A stretch of DNA of 64,000 bases from contig DATJYL010000214.1 in assembly GCA_035499655.1 (NCBI GenBank), positions 30,120 through 94,119 on the forward strand, given 5' to 3'. Below, in pieces: positions 45,818-54,542 of the stretch. Within the stretch, counting starts at the first letter, position 1; every line of letters starts with the position of its first letter. The notes beneath the pieces were generated by a model. The model was not told the DNA's origin. It searched no databases and worked only from the letters and a program-made list of their open reading frames with translations. A program made the position numbers and the translations under genes. This stretch comes from Pirellulales bacterium (GTDB lineage: Bacteria > Planctomycetota > Planctomycetia > Pirellulales > JADZDJ01).

Positions 45818-47032
45818 CTAAAAGCCGATCACTGCGTCGTCCAAAATTTTGCTGTCGTTGCGCTCGCCCAAGTAGCGGTGAGTCAGCGGGTCAATCGATA
45901 CCGAAATGCTGCGAACTGCCCCGTCGCAGAACACGAAATTCACAATCCCGCTATGTGGGCTGCCAAACAAACAACCGTACAAACCGCTGGCGGGAGCGCC
46001 TGGGTCTGCCTGGTCGTTGAGCATGGCAATATTAGGCACTTGCGCAGTGCCAGCGAGAGTCGCTTGGTTGGGGTCGGTTGGATCGACGCCATTGCTGCTC
46101 ACCGTGTAGCTGGCCGGAAACACTACGGTGTTACGGTAATTATCTGGCCCCATGCCGCCGTACATGTTGCCATCGTCCGATAAATAATTACCGTCCTCAA
46201 TATGCTTGCGATCGACGAATTTTTCCCCAAACAAATAGGTTTTGCTTTCGCCATCTTTCACGACACCAGGCGTAATGTTGCTACGCTGAAACACGACGCC
46301 GGACCAAGTATCAGCACTGAATGGCGTGGTGCTCACATTTCCATTGTTGTCTTTGTAAGCAGTCGGATAGTCAGTTCCCGACGTCATAAAGCAGCCGTAT
46401 TGAGCGGCGTTGTCTTGTGTCACGGTGCCAGTATTGGCTGACGCCGATTGAGTGCTCGATACATACCTCACGCCGGCGTTGGCCGCGTAATCGCCACGCG
46501 CCACTTTGTTGTTGGCCAACCCTCCGCCAGCACTAGTAAGATCAACGGTACCAGTTTGGAACGGATCGCGGATATATGCACCCAGTTGGTTAGGCCAGGT
46601 TTGTACGGAGCGACGGGTAGGGCAAGTCATAATCGACTGGGTGGTCGAGACCTGGCGCGCGATGTCAGTTTGGATTTGTTGGTCAGTAAGGCCTGACGAG
46701 CCTTGACCTAAATCGTGGAGGTTGCCCCCTTCTAAATAGGGAAGTAAGTTATAAACCCAGCCGCCGGGTTGCTTAACGCTGTTACCAGCATCTGCAAAGC
46801 CGACCCAGTACTGTCCCCATCCCCCCGTTACGTAATGGTTAGTTTTAGATACACACTCGATGTTCGCGTATCCCAAATTCTTCAAGTTACTTTTGCATTG
46901 CGTATTGCGCCCTTGTTCACGCGCTGCGTTAATGGCCGGCAGCAACAGCGACATCAACACGCCGATGATGGAAATGACAACCAACAATTCGACCAACGTG
47001 AAACCAGGACGAAACATCCTAGAGCGAGACAT
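45818..47032 (-). CDS. DUF1559-type prepilin-like protein
   Basis: This encodes 404 residues from the ATG at 47032, which gives [20 protein letters not shown]. The type IV prepilin cleavage motif (PGFTLVELL) is followed by a hydrophobic helix. The globular part ends with [20 protein letters not shown], the H-x-DG pattern of the DUF1559 family, which is strongly expanded in planctomycetes. Exact function is unknown, probably secretion- or surface-related. Nothing else of a pilus system is nearby. Confidence 0.93.
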   Translation of the reverse strand: MSRSRMFRPGFTLVELLVVISIIGVLMSLLLPAINAAREQGRNTQCKSNLKNLGYANIECVSKTNHYVTGGWGQYWVGFADAGNSVKQPGGWVYNLLPYLEGGNLHDLGQGSSGLTDQQIQTDIARQVSTTQSIMTCPTRRSVQTWPNQLGAYIRDPFQTGTVDLTSAGGGLANNKVARGDYAANAGVRYVSSTQSASANTGTVTQDNAAQYGCFMTSGTDYPTAYKDNNGNVSTTPFSADTWSGVVFQRSNITPGVVKDGESKTYLFGEKFVDRKHIEDGNYLSDDGNMYGGMGPDNYRNTVVFPASYTVSSNGVDPTDPNQATLAGTAQVPNIAMLNDQADPGAPASGLYGCLFGSPHSGIVNFVFCDGAVRSISVSIDPLTHRYLGERNDSKILDDAVIGF

Positions 47033-47684
47033 ATTGATTACCCTCGCGCGATGGCGCGTGTTGAAAGCTACAGCCCCTGCCACGAACAAGACTCTCCGTT
47101 CCCAAACTTCACCCACTTCGCAACGACCGCGTTGCACACTGCTGACGCCCCTCAGCCGTGCTTACTTACTCCTCTTCTCCTGCCGCTCCAATCGGCCAAC
47201 GAATGCGGCCACGGCGGGAGTCTACCTTGTAATGTACCAAGTTCGCCCCGGCCAATGCAAATACTATTTTGCCATCACTCCGTAATTTCCGTAGAATTTC
47301 GTTTGGGGAGAGGCCAAAATTTAGCCTGCCGGCCCAGGCAATGGCGGTGCGGATCAATGCGAGAAAGACCTGGCTCCAGGCGACGAATCTCCAGGCCGTT
47401 GTCCATCCAATCGTTCGAACTAGGATCTTGGCGCTGTACCCCACTTATGGCAGGGGGTGATTATGTGCAATCTAACGGCGATGCTGCTTTAATTTATTTG
47501 CCATAAAAGACATCGGTTTTTGACTCCACGCCCTATCATTGTACATTCAAATATAAACAAAAACGAATAAGTTTTTAGCGTCTTCAAACCGGTTCCACTT
47601 GAACCCCCGCGGAAAAGCACTCTCCCTGAAGGTGCCGCGACGTTCGAACTCCCCTAATTTCCACTGAGCTTTGCCCAACCCAGC
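47033..47684. other. Divergent gap between prepilin gene and GGDEF gene
   Basis: 652 bases without a confident gene. A minus-strand frame at 47166-47444 (92 codons) is the only notable candidate, and I do not support it. An AT-rich stretch near 47500-47575 could hold a promoter for the GGDEF gene. No word hairpin is seen. Confidence 0.4.
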
Positions 47685-49274
47685 ATGGATACTCTTTTCG
47701 GTCTTGCTTCGTTTCTGTCCGGTTCCAGCACCCTTTTGGCCATGGGGTTGCTGATGTCCCTGTCCGCTTTGCTGATGGGCCTTGCCCTCGGCTGGTGGCT
47801 TCGCGGCAGATCCCGGCGCGCCGCAATGCCCGCGAAAACTATCCCCCAAACCGACGGCGAACTTCCCCAGACCGATTTCGAGGAGGCCGAACACGCTTCG
47901 TCGAATTTGCAAGAATTGGCCCAGTGCGTCAAAGCCGAGGTCGGCGCGCATTCCTCGAAAGTCGAAGACATCACCCCCGAACTCAATGCCCAGCAAAGTC
48001 TCGGCTCATCACAGGAAGCAGACGTACTGGAGGCCACGAGAACCCTGTCCGCTCATCAACACCTGAAGGAGCGGCTCCTTACGGCCGAATTGAAGCTCGA
48101 GCAGCAAGCCGAGCAAATTCAACTGTACGCCGCTCATGCCCTGACCGATGTTCTCACGACTTTGGGAAACCGCCGCGCCCTCGATGCCGAGCTGCTCCGC
48201 CGCACCGCCGAATTCCAGCGGCACGGCACCCCTTATTCCCTGCTGATGATCGACGTCGATCACTTCAAAAAACTCAACGATCTCCACGGACACTTGGCCG
48301 GTGACGAAGTGCTCCGTCTGATTGCGCACACCTTGAAAACCACCATTCGCGCCTCGGATTTCGTGGCCCGTTACGGTGGCGAGGAGTTCGCCGTCGTCAT
48401 GCCGCATACGACGCTTTCCGAGGCGGCCGAAGGGGCCCAGCGCCTGCGGTCCGGAGTCGAACAGGCCGTTTACAATCACGAAGGCTGTCAGCTGAATGTG
48501 ACGATTAGCATCGGCGTGGCGGAAATTTCCGCCGGCCAAGACCCTTCCACGTTCGTGCAATGCGCCGACGAAGCGCTATATGCCGCCAAGCAGGCTGGCC
48601 GGAATCAGGCGCAACGCCATCGCAAATCACCGCCTCCAGCTACTCCTGCCCCCAATTCCCAGGCATTACGGTTTGCGGTAGAAGCTGGAGCCGCTATAAC
48701 GTCGGCAAACACTCCATTATCCGCACTCATCACGAACGATGGACGCACCGACAACCAGACCGGGCTGCCCAATCGAACCGCCTTTTGCGAAGACATTCGA
48801 CGCCGCTTGTCCGAAGCGCAAAGGCATGGCAACCGCCTATCGCTAATGTTTGTCCGCATCGACAGTTTCGACGCCTTGGCGTCACGCCACGGCGCTGCGG
48901 CCGCTGATTTAATCCTGCGTACGTGCGTTCAGTTCCTAAGCTCCGTCATGCGCGAAATGGATTTTGTCGCCCGCTACCAAACCGATGTGTTTGGAATCAT
49001 TTTGCCGGGCACAACGCTGGCGCAGGCCGCCGGCGCCGGCGATCGACTCCGCGTGGCCATCGAATGTTGCCCGGTGTTGCTGGCCGATAAAAACATTCGC
49101 TTTACCGTCAGCGCCGGCGTCGCCGAGGCTCAACCAGGCGAAGATTTGGTGTCATTCATCACTCGGACCGAAGCCGCCAAAACCGCTGCCTGCCGCGGCG
49201 GCGGAAACAAAATTCGCTGCCACAACGGTCTGACCGTTGAAGCCCCCTCGCAACCGGTGGCCGCCAACAGCTAA
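47685..49274 (+). CDS. Tandem-GGDEF protein, first domain active
   Basis: This encodes 529 residues. A membrane segment lies at about 15-40, followed by a coiled linker. The first GGDEF domain has the active motif GGEEF at 231-235 and the inhibitory RxxD site RASD at 222-225, so it should make cyclic di-GMP. A second GGDEF-like domain (about 352-510) has QTDVF at 432-436 in place of GGDEF, so it is likely inactive. It keeps REMD at 423-426, which may bind cyclic di-GMP. No sensory domain is recognised. Confidence 0.9.
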   Translation: MDTLFGLASFLSGSSTLLAMGLLMSLSALLMGLALGWWLRGRSRRAAMPAKTIPQTDGELPQTDFEEAEHASSNLQELAQCVKAEVGAHSSKVEDITPELNAQQSLGSSQEADVLEATRTLSAHQHLKERLLTAELKLEQQAEQIQLYAAHALTDVLTTLGNRRALDAELLRRTAEFQRHGTPYSLLMIDVDHFKKLNDLHGHLAGDEVLRLIAHTLKTTIRASDFVARYGGEEFAVVMPHTTLSEAAEGAQRLRSGVEQAVYNHEGCQLNVTISIGVAEISAGQDPSTFVQCADEALYAAKQAGRNQAQRHRKSPPPATPAPNSQALRFAVEAGAAITSANTPLSALITNDGRTDNQTGLPNRTAFCEDIRRRLSEAQRHGNRLSLMFVRIDSFDALASRHGAAAADLILRTCVQFLSSVMREMDFVARYQTDVFGIILPGTTLAQAAGAGDRLRVAIECCPVLLADKNIRFTVSAGVAEAQPGEDLVSFITRTEAAKTAACRGGGNKIRCHNGLTVEAPSQPVAANS

Positions 49275-49345
49275 AACCGAATGCGGCTTGTCCAAGGCAC
49301 TTTCACCCCAGCCTTTCTCGGAAGGAAAGGCAGCATTCTGCTGGA

Positions 49346-49792
49346 CTAGGAACACTGCTCGCAGCGCCCTTTTAGCAACACCTCGGTAATTTTACCGATG
49401 GGCGATTGCTTGCTCCCCGGCGCCGGTTTGATGTTCACGCTCACGCTCGACAGGCACGTCACGTCGCCGCAATCGACGCACACAAAATGCGGATGGTCAC
49501 GCTCATGGCCGCCCCCGGCTCGCCGCAGCTCGAACCGCCACACATGGTCGCCCAATTCCACCCGCGTTACCAGCCCGGCCTCAGTCAGTTCGATTAAATT
49601 CCGATAAATGGTCGCCCGATCGAAGCCCTGGGGCCGCAGCACCTCGGCCACCTGGGCATGGGTCAGCGGCCGTGTGGCATGGATCAAATGCTGCATCACC
49701 CATAGTCGTGCGGCCGTACAGCGCAACCCCGATGCGCGCAGCCGCTGCCGCACTTTTTCCAGCGACGGTAACGCAGTCAATGTTTTTCGCAT
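49346..49792 (-). CDS. Fur-family metal-responsive repressor
   Basis: This encodes 148 residues. The winged helix is at about 12-85 (QGFDRATIYRNLIELTEAGL). The metal site has H100 and H102 (DHPHFVC), C105 and C108 (CVDCG), and C144 and C147 near the end (CEQC), the structural zinc pairs of the family. It may be a Fur, Zur or PerR type. The sequence does not settle which. It is convergent with the GGDEF gene. Confidence 0.9.
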   Translation of the reverse strand: MRKTLTALPSLEKVRQRLRASGLRCTAARLWVMQHLIHATRPLTHAQVAEVLRPQGFDRATIYRNLIELTEAGLVTRVELGDHVWRFELRRAGGGHERDHPHFVCVDCGDVTCLSSVSVNIKPAPGSKQSPIGKITEVLLKGRCEQCS

Positions 49793-49803
49793 GAAATAAT
49801 TCT

Positions 49804-49960
49804 ACCACGGAGACACCGAGACACGGAGCCGGCAATTGCAGAATGACCAACGACGAAGCCCCAATGACCAATGACACGACGAATAATTGGTCATTGGGAT
49901 TTGGTCATTGGTGATTCATTCATCATTCATCATTCGTCATTAGACATTTTCGGTATTCAC
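49804..49960. repeat. Word repeats upstream of the Fur gene
   Basis: CACGGAGACACCGAGACACG (49805-49824) is one arm of the CCGCAGAGACACAGAGG family. Next, ATGACCAACGACGAAG and CCAATGACCAATGACACG (about 49842-49877) face complementary GGTCATTGGGATTTGGTC and ATCATTCATCATTCGTCATT (about 49889-49941). Two word families occupy the 171-base gap. Confidence 0.75.
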
Positions 49961-49963
49961 CCT

Positions 49964-51022
49964 TCATCCCTCCGCCCCTTCCTCTTCCAGACCATATTCC
50001 TTAAGTTTTTTGTGCAATGTGTTGCGGTTAATGCCCAGCCGGCTGGCCGCTTTGGTTTGAATGTTGTCGCACGAGGTCATCACTTGCGCAATCAGTTCCC
50101 GCTCCAGGCGATTTACAATTTTCGTATACAGGCTGTCTTCGTTCGGACCGGCCCCGTTCAAACCCTGCTGCACCAATTCGTAGGTCAAGGTTTCCACGTC
50201 GGCCCCACGAACCCGGCTGGTCCGCGGTTGCTTTTCGCCCAACAGCGTGGCCGGCAGTAAATCACAAACCAATTCGTCCCCCGTAGCCATCACCACGGCC
50301 CGCTCGATCACGTTTTGCAATTCGCGCACGTTGCCCGGCCAATGATAATCCTGCAGCGCCTCCAAGGCCCGCTTTTCCACGTGCGCCACGTAGCGGTCGT
50401 TCTCTTCGTTGTAGTACGTGAGAAAATGGCCCACCAATTCCGGTATGTCTTCACGCCGTTGCCGCAAGGGCGGTAGATGTATCGGCACCACGTTCAGCCG
50501 GTAATACAAATCCTCACGGAATTCGTCTTTGTCGACCAATTCCTGCAAATCACGGTTGCTGGCCGCAATGACCCGCACGTCGACCCGGATGGTTTGCGTA
50601 TCGCCCACCCGTTCGAACTCGCGCTCCTGCAACACCCGCAGCAGCTTCACTTGCAGCTTGGGCGTGGTGGAGTTGATTTCGTCCAAAAAAATCGTCCCCG
50701 TGTGCGCCGCTTCAAACCGCCCCGTTCGATTGGCCACCGCTCCGGTAAACGATCCCCGCACGTGGCCGAACAGTTCGCTTTCCAGCAGGCTTTCCACCAA
50801 CCCGCCGCAATTCACGCGCACAAACGGCCCCGTTCCGCGCGTGCTGTTCTGATGCACCGCCTTGGCGATCAATTCCTTTCCCGTGCCGGTTTCTCCCAAT
50901 AGCAATACCGAAGCCTGCGAGCGCGCCACTTGGCGCGTAAGACGATACACGTCCTGCATCGCTTTGCCGGAACCGATGATGCCTTTAATCGGCGGGCCAG
51001 ATTGTGGATCGAGTGGCGGCAT
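49964..51022 (-). CDS. Sigma-54-dependent activator without receiver domain
   Basis: This encodes 352 residues. The AAA+ domain starts almost at once: Walker A GETGTGKE at 43-50, Walker B IFLDEI at 111-116, and the sigma-54 contact loop reading GSFTGA at 90-95 instead of GAFTGA. A Fis-type HTH closes the protein (AASRLGINRNTLHKKLKEYG). The lack of an N-terminal sensor puts it in the PspF-like class, where control comes from a partner protein. No partner is adjacent. Confidence 0.92.
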   Translation of the reverse strand: MPPLDPQSGPPIKGIIGSGKAMQDVYRLTRQVARSQASVLLLGETGTGKELIAKAVHQNSTRGTGPFVRVNCGGLVESLLESELFGHVRGSFTGAVANRTGRFEAAHTGTIFLDEINSTTPKLQVKLLRVLQEREFERVGDTQTIRVDVRVIAASNRDLQELVDKDEFREDLYYRLNVVPIHLPPLRQRREDIPELVGHFLTYYNEENDRYVAHVEKRALEALQDYHWPGNVRELQNVIERAVVMATGDELVCDLLPATLLGEKQPRTSRVRGADVETLTYELVQQGLNGAGPNEDSLYTKIVNRLERELIAQVMTSCDNIQTKAASRLGINRNTLHKKLKEYGLEEEGAEG

Positions 51023-51030
51023 GAGCGAAA

Positions 51031-51060
51031 GGGTTCAGGAATCGGGGTTCAGGGTTCAAG
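51031..51060. repeat. GGGTTCAGG single-arm word repeat
   Basis: AGGGTTCAGGAATCGGGGTT followed by CAGGGTTCAAG is a tandem of a GGGTTCAGG word. No facing arm is obvious. It lies just upstream of the sigma-54 activator start. Confidence 0.5.
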
Positions 51061-51145
51061 AGCGGGCGTCGAGGATCGAGTTCAAAATGCTTTTCTTATC
51101 ACCATCCGCTTGCGGTTTAGCCGCGACCCGTTAGGCGAGCGCTCA

Positions 51146-54064
51146 TCACCGCGCACTCGGTTCAAATTTCTCCAGCGGCGTCATGGTCACCGGTCCCATC
51201 AATCCCGACGCGCGTGGCTCCCATTTGGCGGCGGAAAACACGTTGTTCGATCCACGATTCGCCGGATCTCGGGCCGCCACATTGGCGTTGTAGAACCGTT
51301 TCCACTGCACGTCGTGCTGGTCCATGTCGGCAATCCGGTTGGCCATTAAGTTCGAGACCGAAATCTCCAGCGTGTTGTCACCCTGCAATTGATCGGCGGG
51401 AATGTCGACGCAAAACGGCGCGCCAATCAGCGTGGCCAACTCCTTTCCATTCAACGTCACCCGCGCGCTATCGGCCACTTTTCCCAAATCCAGCCGCCAA
51501 CTCGTCACGGCAGCATCCGAAGCGGTTGGCTTGGCGAACTTCAGCGTGTATTTCGCCGTGCCCGAAAACGCCTTTCCCGCGTCTCCGTTCCACTGGGTCC
51601 ACGATTGCAATTTGTCGCTCTGCGCGGCGTCGCTCTGCGCGGTGTCAATCTGCACCGCCGCCGGCAGCTCCGGCCCGCCTTTGATAAAAGTAATGTCCCA
51701 TTTCCCCGTCAGCGGCTGTGCTTCATCGTGCGGGCGAACGTACTGCCACTGCGCACCGCCCGGCGACAATTGAAAAGTTTTAATCAGGCACGATTGCCCG
51801 GCCGCCAACTGCAAATAAACTTCCGATCCATGCGCTGGGCCTGGCCGCACCGCGCCCAGGCCAATGGCGCCGGTCATCGGATCGAAAAGCGCAGCAAATT
51901 TTGCTTCCGCCGTCAGCGGCGCCCAACCGTCGATCGGTTTGTCTCCCTGATTCACCACGAAATAAACCCGGCTGCCGTCCCCTTGGCGGCGAACGTATTG
52001 CAAACCCTGTTTCACCATCGTTTCCGGAAGAATTGCCGCCTGCGCCAGCAAGTCGGGCAGCTTCGGTCCAATCAAAATCTGGCCTGAACCAAAATGGAAA
52101 TCGTTGACATCGCCGGCTTTGGCTTCCGCCGCCGGCAGCGATTTCAGCAGTGTTTGAAATGCCGCCCGCCGCTTGTCCAAATCGTTCCAGCCAGGTACGT
52201 CGGTCGGCAAAGCTTTCTCCACAATGATCGTCGCTCCTTGCTGCGCAAGGTAAAACAACTTCTCCAGCGTCGCCAAAGGCAGGTATTTCGTCTCCGGCAG
52301 CACAATCGCTCGGTAACTCACTCCGCCGGTGCGCAGCGCGCCATCAGCAAACGTCACGCTATTCAACTGTCGGTCGGAAACAAAATCGAAGCTGTAACCG
52401 GCTTTCAGCAAAACGCGACCAGTGCCTTGGGCCGGAAAGTTTCCGCCAATCGGAAAGTGGGGCAGCGTCCCATCGCCAGGCTGCATCCAGCGATCGTAAA
52501 ACGGCGCGTACACCAGCACATCGTTGTCGGGCTGGCCGGCCTGCAAAAAAGACTGGCAGCGCTCCACGTATTTGTTCAGCGCCGCAAAATCATCCCACCA
52601 CGAATTTGCCGGACAAAACTCCACGGCCGCGTAAAACAAAAATCCAGGCCAGGCCTCATCCGGCGGCGAGTACGGCGTGCCGTGATACAAAATGTGGTTG
52701 ATGCCCGCCAGCAGCGTCGTGTTGATCCGCTCTTGGGCGTGGGCCAGCGTCGTCAGAAAATGGTCGTCCAGCCAGGTGCACGTTTCGCTCGACGCCAACC
52801 GCTTGCCCAGCACATGGGCCGCCGACGAGGCGTACATCATCGCCACTTGCATGTTCAATTCGCCTTCCGCGCCTCCCGGATTGCCGAAGCCCTCGGTCTC
52901 GGGAATATCGGCCGCGCCGTACAAATCAAGCACGTTGCCTGGCGAGCCATGCGCTTGGTTGCGGATAATTTTGCCGTGTCCGGCGGCCCATTGCCGCCAT
53001 GTCGAGGTGAAATTGTCGAGCAATAAATCGGAAATGGTTTCGCGATAATCGCACAACAGCCGCGTGTATTCGTCGCCGCTTTTTGCGCCCAACAGCGTCG
53101 GCAAGTGCGGCCGCAAATCGTAACCGCGGCGATGCTGAAATTCGTCAAAAAAATGCGGCGTGAAGTTCGCCTCGCCCGAGGTGCCGTTATCGATTTCGAA
53201 CGAATCGCAAAAAAAAGCCCGGAAGTTGTCCAGCTTCTGGTCTTTCAGCGCTTCGTCGAGCTTTGCCAAATAATGGCTGATCGCTTCGGTGCTAAAATGA
53301 TCGGGGGTGTGGCCCTCGCCGCCGGGAGCCGCCCGTTTGACCATCCGGCTGTGCAGGCCGTTGAACACGGCGTACAACGTCCACGTGCCGGAATCGGCCG
53401 GGGCGGTCCAATCCAACTTCCCATCTGCGGCAACTTTGTCCGTCAGATTCAACGGCTCGCCCCCTTGGTCGGAAAACGCCATCAACAGGTTCAGCTTGAG
53501 CGGATCAGGCATTTTTAAGTTTTCGATCGCCAACTTTTGCAAATCGGGCGTGTCGCCGAACGGTTCCTTGATTTGCGAAATGTTCACGCTCCGCGGGCTG
53601 ATCATTGCTTTTTCGATCATCGTGACCGGCTCGCTCAACTTCTCGCCGGCTTTCACCGTGAACGTTTTGTGAGCCAGATATTTGCAAGTGTCGTCGGGCG
53701 TGACCCAGGGTCCGCCGAATGGCCAGCCCGTGCCTGTGGTCATGTCGATCACCAGGCCCAACCGTTTGCCTTCCTTCAGCACGTATTCGAAGCGGCTAAC
53801 CCACTCGGGCGATAAGTAGCGAATGAATTTGTCTTCTTCGCCTTTGACGCCGTAAATGGGCGTAATTTCCAGGCCGCCCAACCCCGCCGCCGCGTATTGT
53901 TCCATCGCCGTTTTCAAACCGTCTTCGGTCGTGATGTTCCCCAGCCACCACCACCGGCTCCAGGGCTTGGTTTCCGCCGTTGCCGTCGGCCACGCCAAAT
54001 CCGCGGCCCGAGCAATGGCTGTTGTGCTTACTATCAATAAAATTAAAAAAGTCAGTCGGCGCAT
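51146..54064 (-). CDS. GH106-like glycosidase (putative alpha-L-rhamnosidase)
   Basis: This encodes 972 residues with a signal peptide at about 1-21 (LTFLILLIVSTTAIARA), so exported. The N-terminal pattern KPWSRWWWLGNITTEDGLKT, with AAAGLGGLEITPIYG, and the later CDSFEIDNGTSGEANFTPHF match the GH106 rhamnosidase group. A C-terminal beta-sandwich (SWRLDLGKVADSARVTLNGK) resembles the ancillary domains of such enzymes. It would remove rhamnose from plant or algal polysaccharides. It stands alone, without a transporter or partner hydrolase. Confidence 0.82.
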   Translation of the reverse strand: MRRLTFLILLIVSTTAIARAADLAWPTATAETKPWSRWWWLGNITTEDGLKTAMEQYAAAGLGGLEITPIYGVKGEEDKFIRYLSPEWVSRFEYVLKEGKRLGLVIDMTTGTGWPFGGPWVTPDDTCKYLAHKTFTVKAGEKLSEPVTMIEKAMISPRSVNISQIKEPFGDTPDLQKLAIENLKMPDPLKLNLLMAFSDQGGEPLNLTDKVAADGKLDWTAPADSGTWTLYAVFNGLHSRMVKRAAPGGEGHTPDHFSTEAISHYLAKLDEALKDQKLDNFRAFFCDSFEIDNGTSGEANFTPHFFDEFQHRRGYDLRPHLPTLLGAKSGDEYTRLLCDYRETISDLLLDNFTSTWRQWAAGHGKIIRNQAHGSPGNVLDLYGAADIPETEGFGNPGGAEGELNMQVAMMYASSAAHVLGKRLASSETCTWLDDHFLTTLAHAQERINTTLLAGINHILYHGTPYSPPDEAWPGFLFYAAVEFCPANSWWDDFAALNKYVERCQSFLQAGQPDNDVLVYAPFYDRWMQPGDGTLPHFPIGGNFPAQGTGRVLLKAGYSFDFVSDRQLNSVTFADGALRTGGVSYRAIVLPETKYLPLATLEKLFYLAQQGATIIVEKALPTDVPGWNDLDKRRAAFQTLLKSLPAAEAKAGDVNDFHFGSGQILIGPKLPDLLAQAAILPETMVKQGLQYVRRQGDGSRVYFVVNQGDKPIDGWAPLTAEAKFAALFDPMTGAIGLGAVRPGPAHGSEVYLQLAAGQSCLIKTFQLSPGGAQWQYVRPHDEAQPLTGKWDITFIKGGPELPAAVQIDTAQSDAAQSDKLQSWTQWNGDAGKAFSGTAKYTLKFAKPTASDAAVTSWRLDLGKVADSARVTLNGKELATLIGAPFCVDIPADQLQGDNTLEISVSNLMANRIADMDQHDVQWKRFYNANVAARDPANRGSNNVFSAAKWEPRASGLMGPVTMTPLEKFEPSAR

Positions 54065-54542
54065 AAATGGGGAATGTGGAATGGGGAGGGGGGAATACGG
54101 ATAGTTTAGCCGCCACGTCTTTTAAGAGTTCGTATGGAGGCAACGATGATCTTCAGCAGTTCCTCTGTTTCCTGACGCAACGATGATAACCGCGCCGCTG
54201 GTACAATTCCTGATTCAATTAGCAGTTCGAACCACAGCAACGACTCATCCAACTCTCCTTCGACAATGCCCAATTTCGATCGCATTTCGGCGTTGGAGCG
54301 GCCACGACTGGCTTCCCGATAATTCGCCGCCACGCCCGTCCCCGAGCGCAGGAGTTGCTTCCCCATGATTTGCGCTTCTATAGTCTTGGGGAGTTTGGTA
54401 AACATGCGAATGACACGCAGTGCAAATTGTTTTGTTCTTTGCTCGAGTTCTGAATTTCTCATTTAGATTTCTTCTCCGCAAATAAAGATCAGCCGCTTGA
54501 TTCTTCCGTAATTCCCCATTCCCCACTCAGCATTCCCCATTT
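54065..54542. mobile_element. Inverted-repeat element carrying a four-helix-bundle gene
   Basis: Outer ends AAATGGGGAATG (54065-54076) and its complement CATTCCCCATTT (54531-54542) are identical over 12 bases. Both continue inward as GGGGAATG-type words (to about 54097 and from about 54508). The element begins next to the start codon of the GH106 gene and ends in the stop codon of the HEAT-repeat gene. It contains only the gene at 54106-54462. No transposase is present. Confidence 0.65.
54106..54462 (-). CDS. Four-helix-bundle protein (S23/Avd-like family)
   Basis: This encodes 118 residues. The family pattern is clear: FALRVIRMFTKLPKTIEAQI, then LLRSGTGVAANYREASRGRS, EGELDESLLWFELLIESGI and a Leu-rich last helix. 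Such proteins were first seen in 23S rRNA intervening sequences. A related fold is the Avd accessory protein of diversity-generating retroelements. The role of standalone copies is not settled. Word repeats enclose it on both sides. Confidence 0.88.
   Translation of the reverse strand: MRNSELEQRTKQFALRVIRMFTKLPKTIEAQIMGKQLLRSGTGVAANYREASRGRSNAEMRSKLGIVEGELDESLLWFELLIESGIVPAARLSSLRQETEELLKIIVASIRTLKRRGG

Noticed and set aside
47166..47444. Minus-strand 92-codon frame between the prepilin and GGDEF genes
   Set aside because: No start signal, no recognisable domain, and an opposing open frame over the same DNA. Not enough to call.
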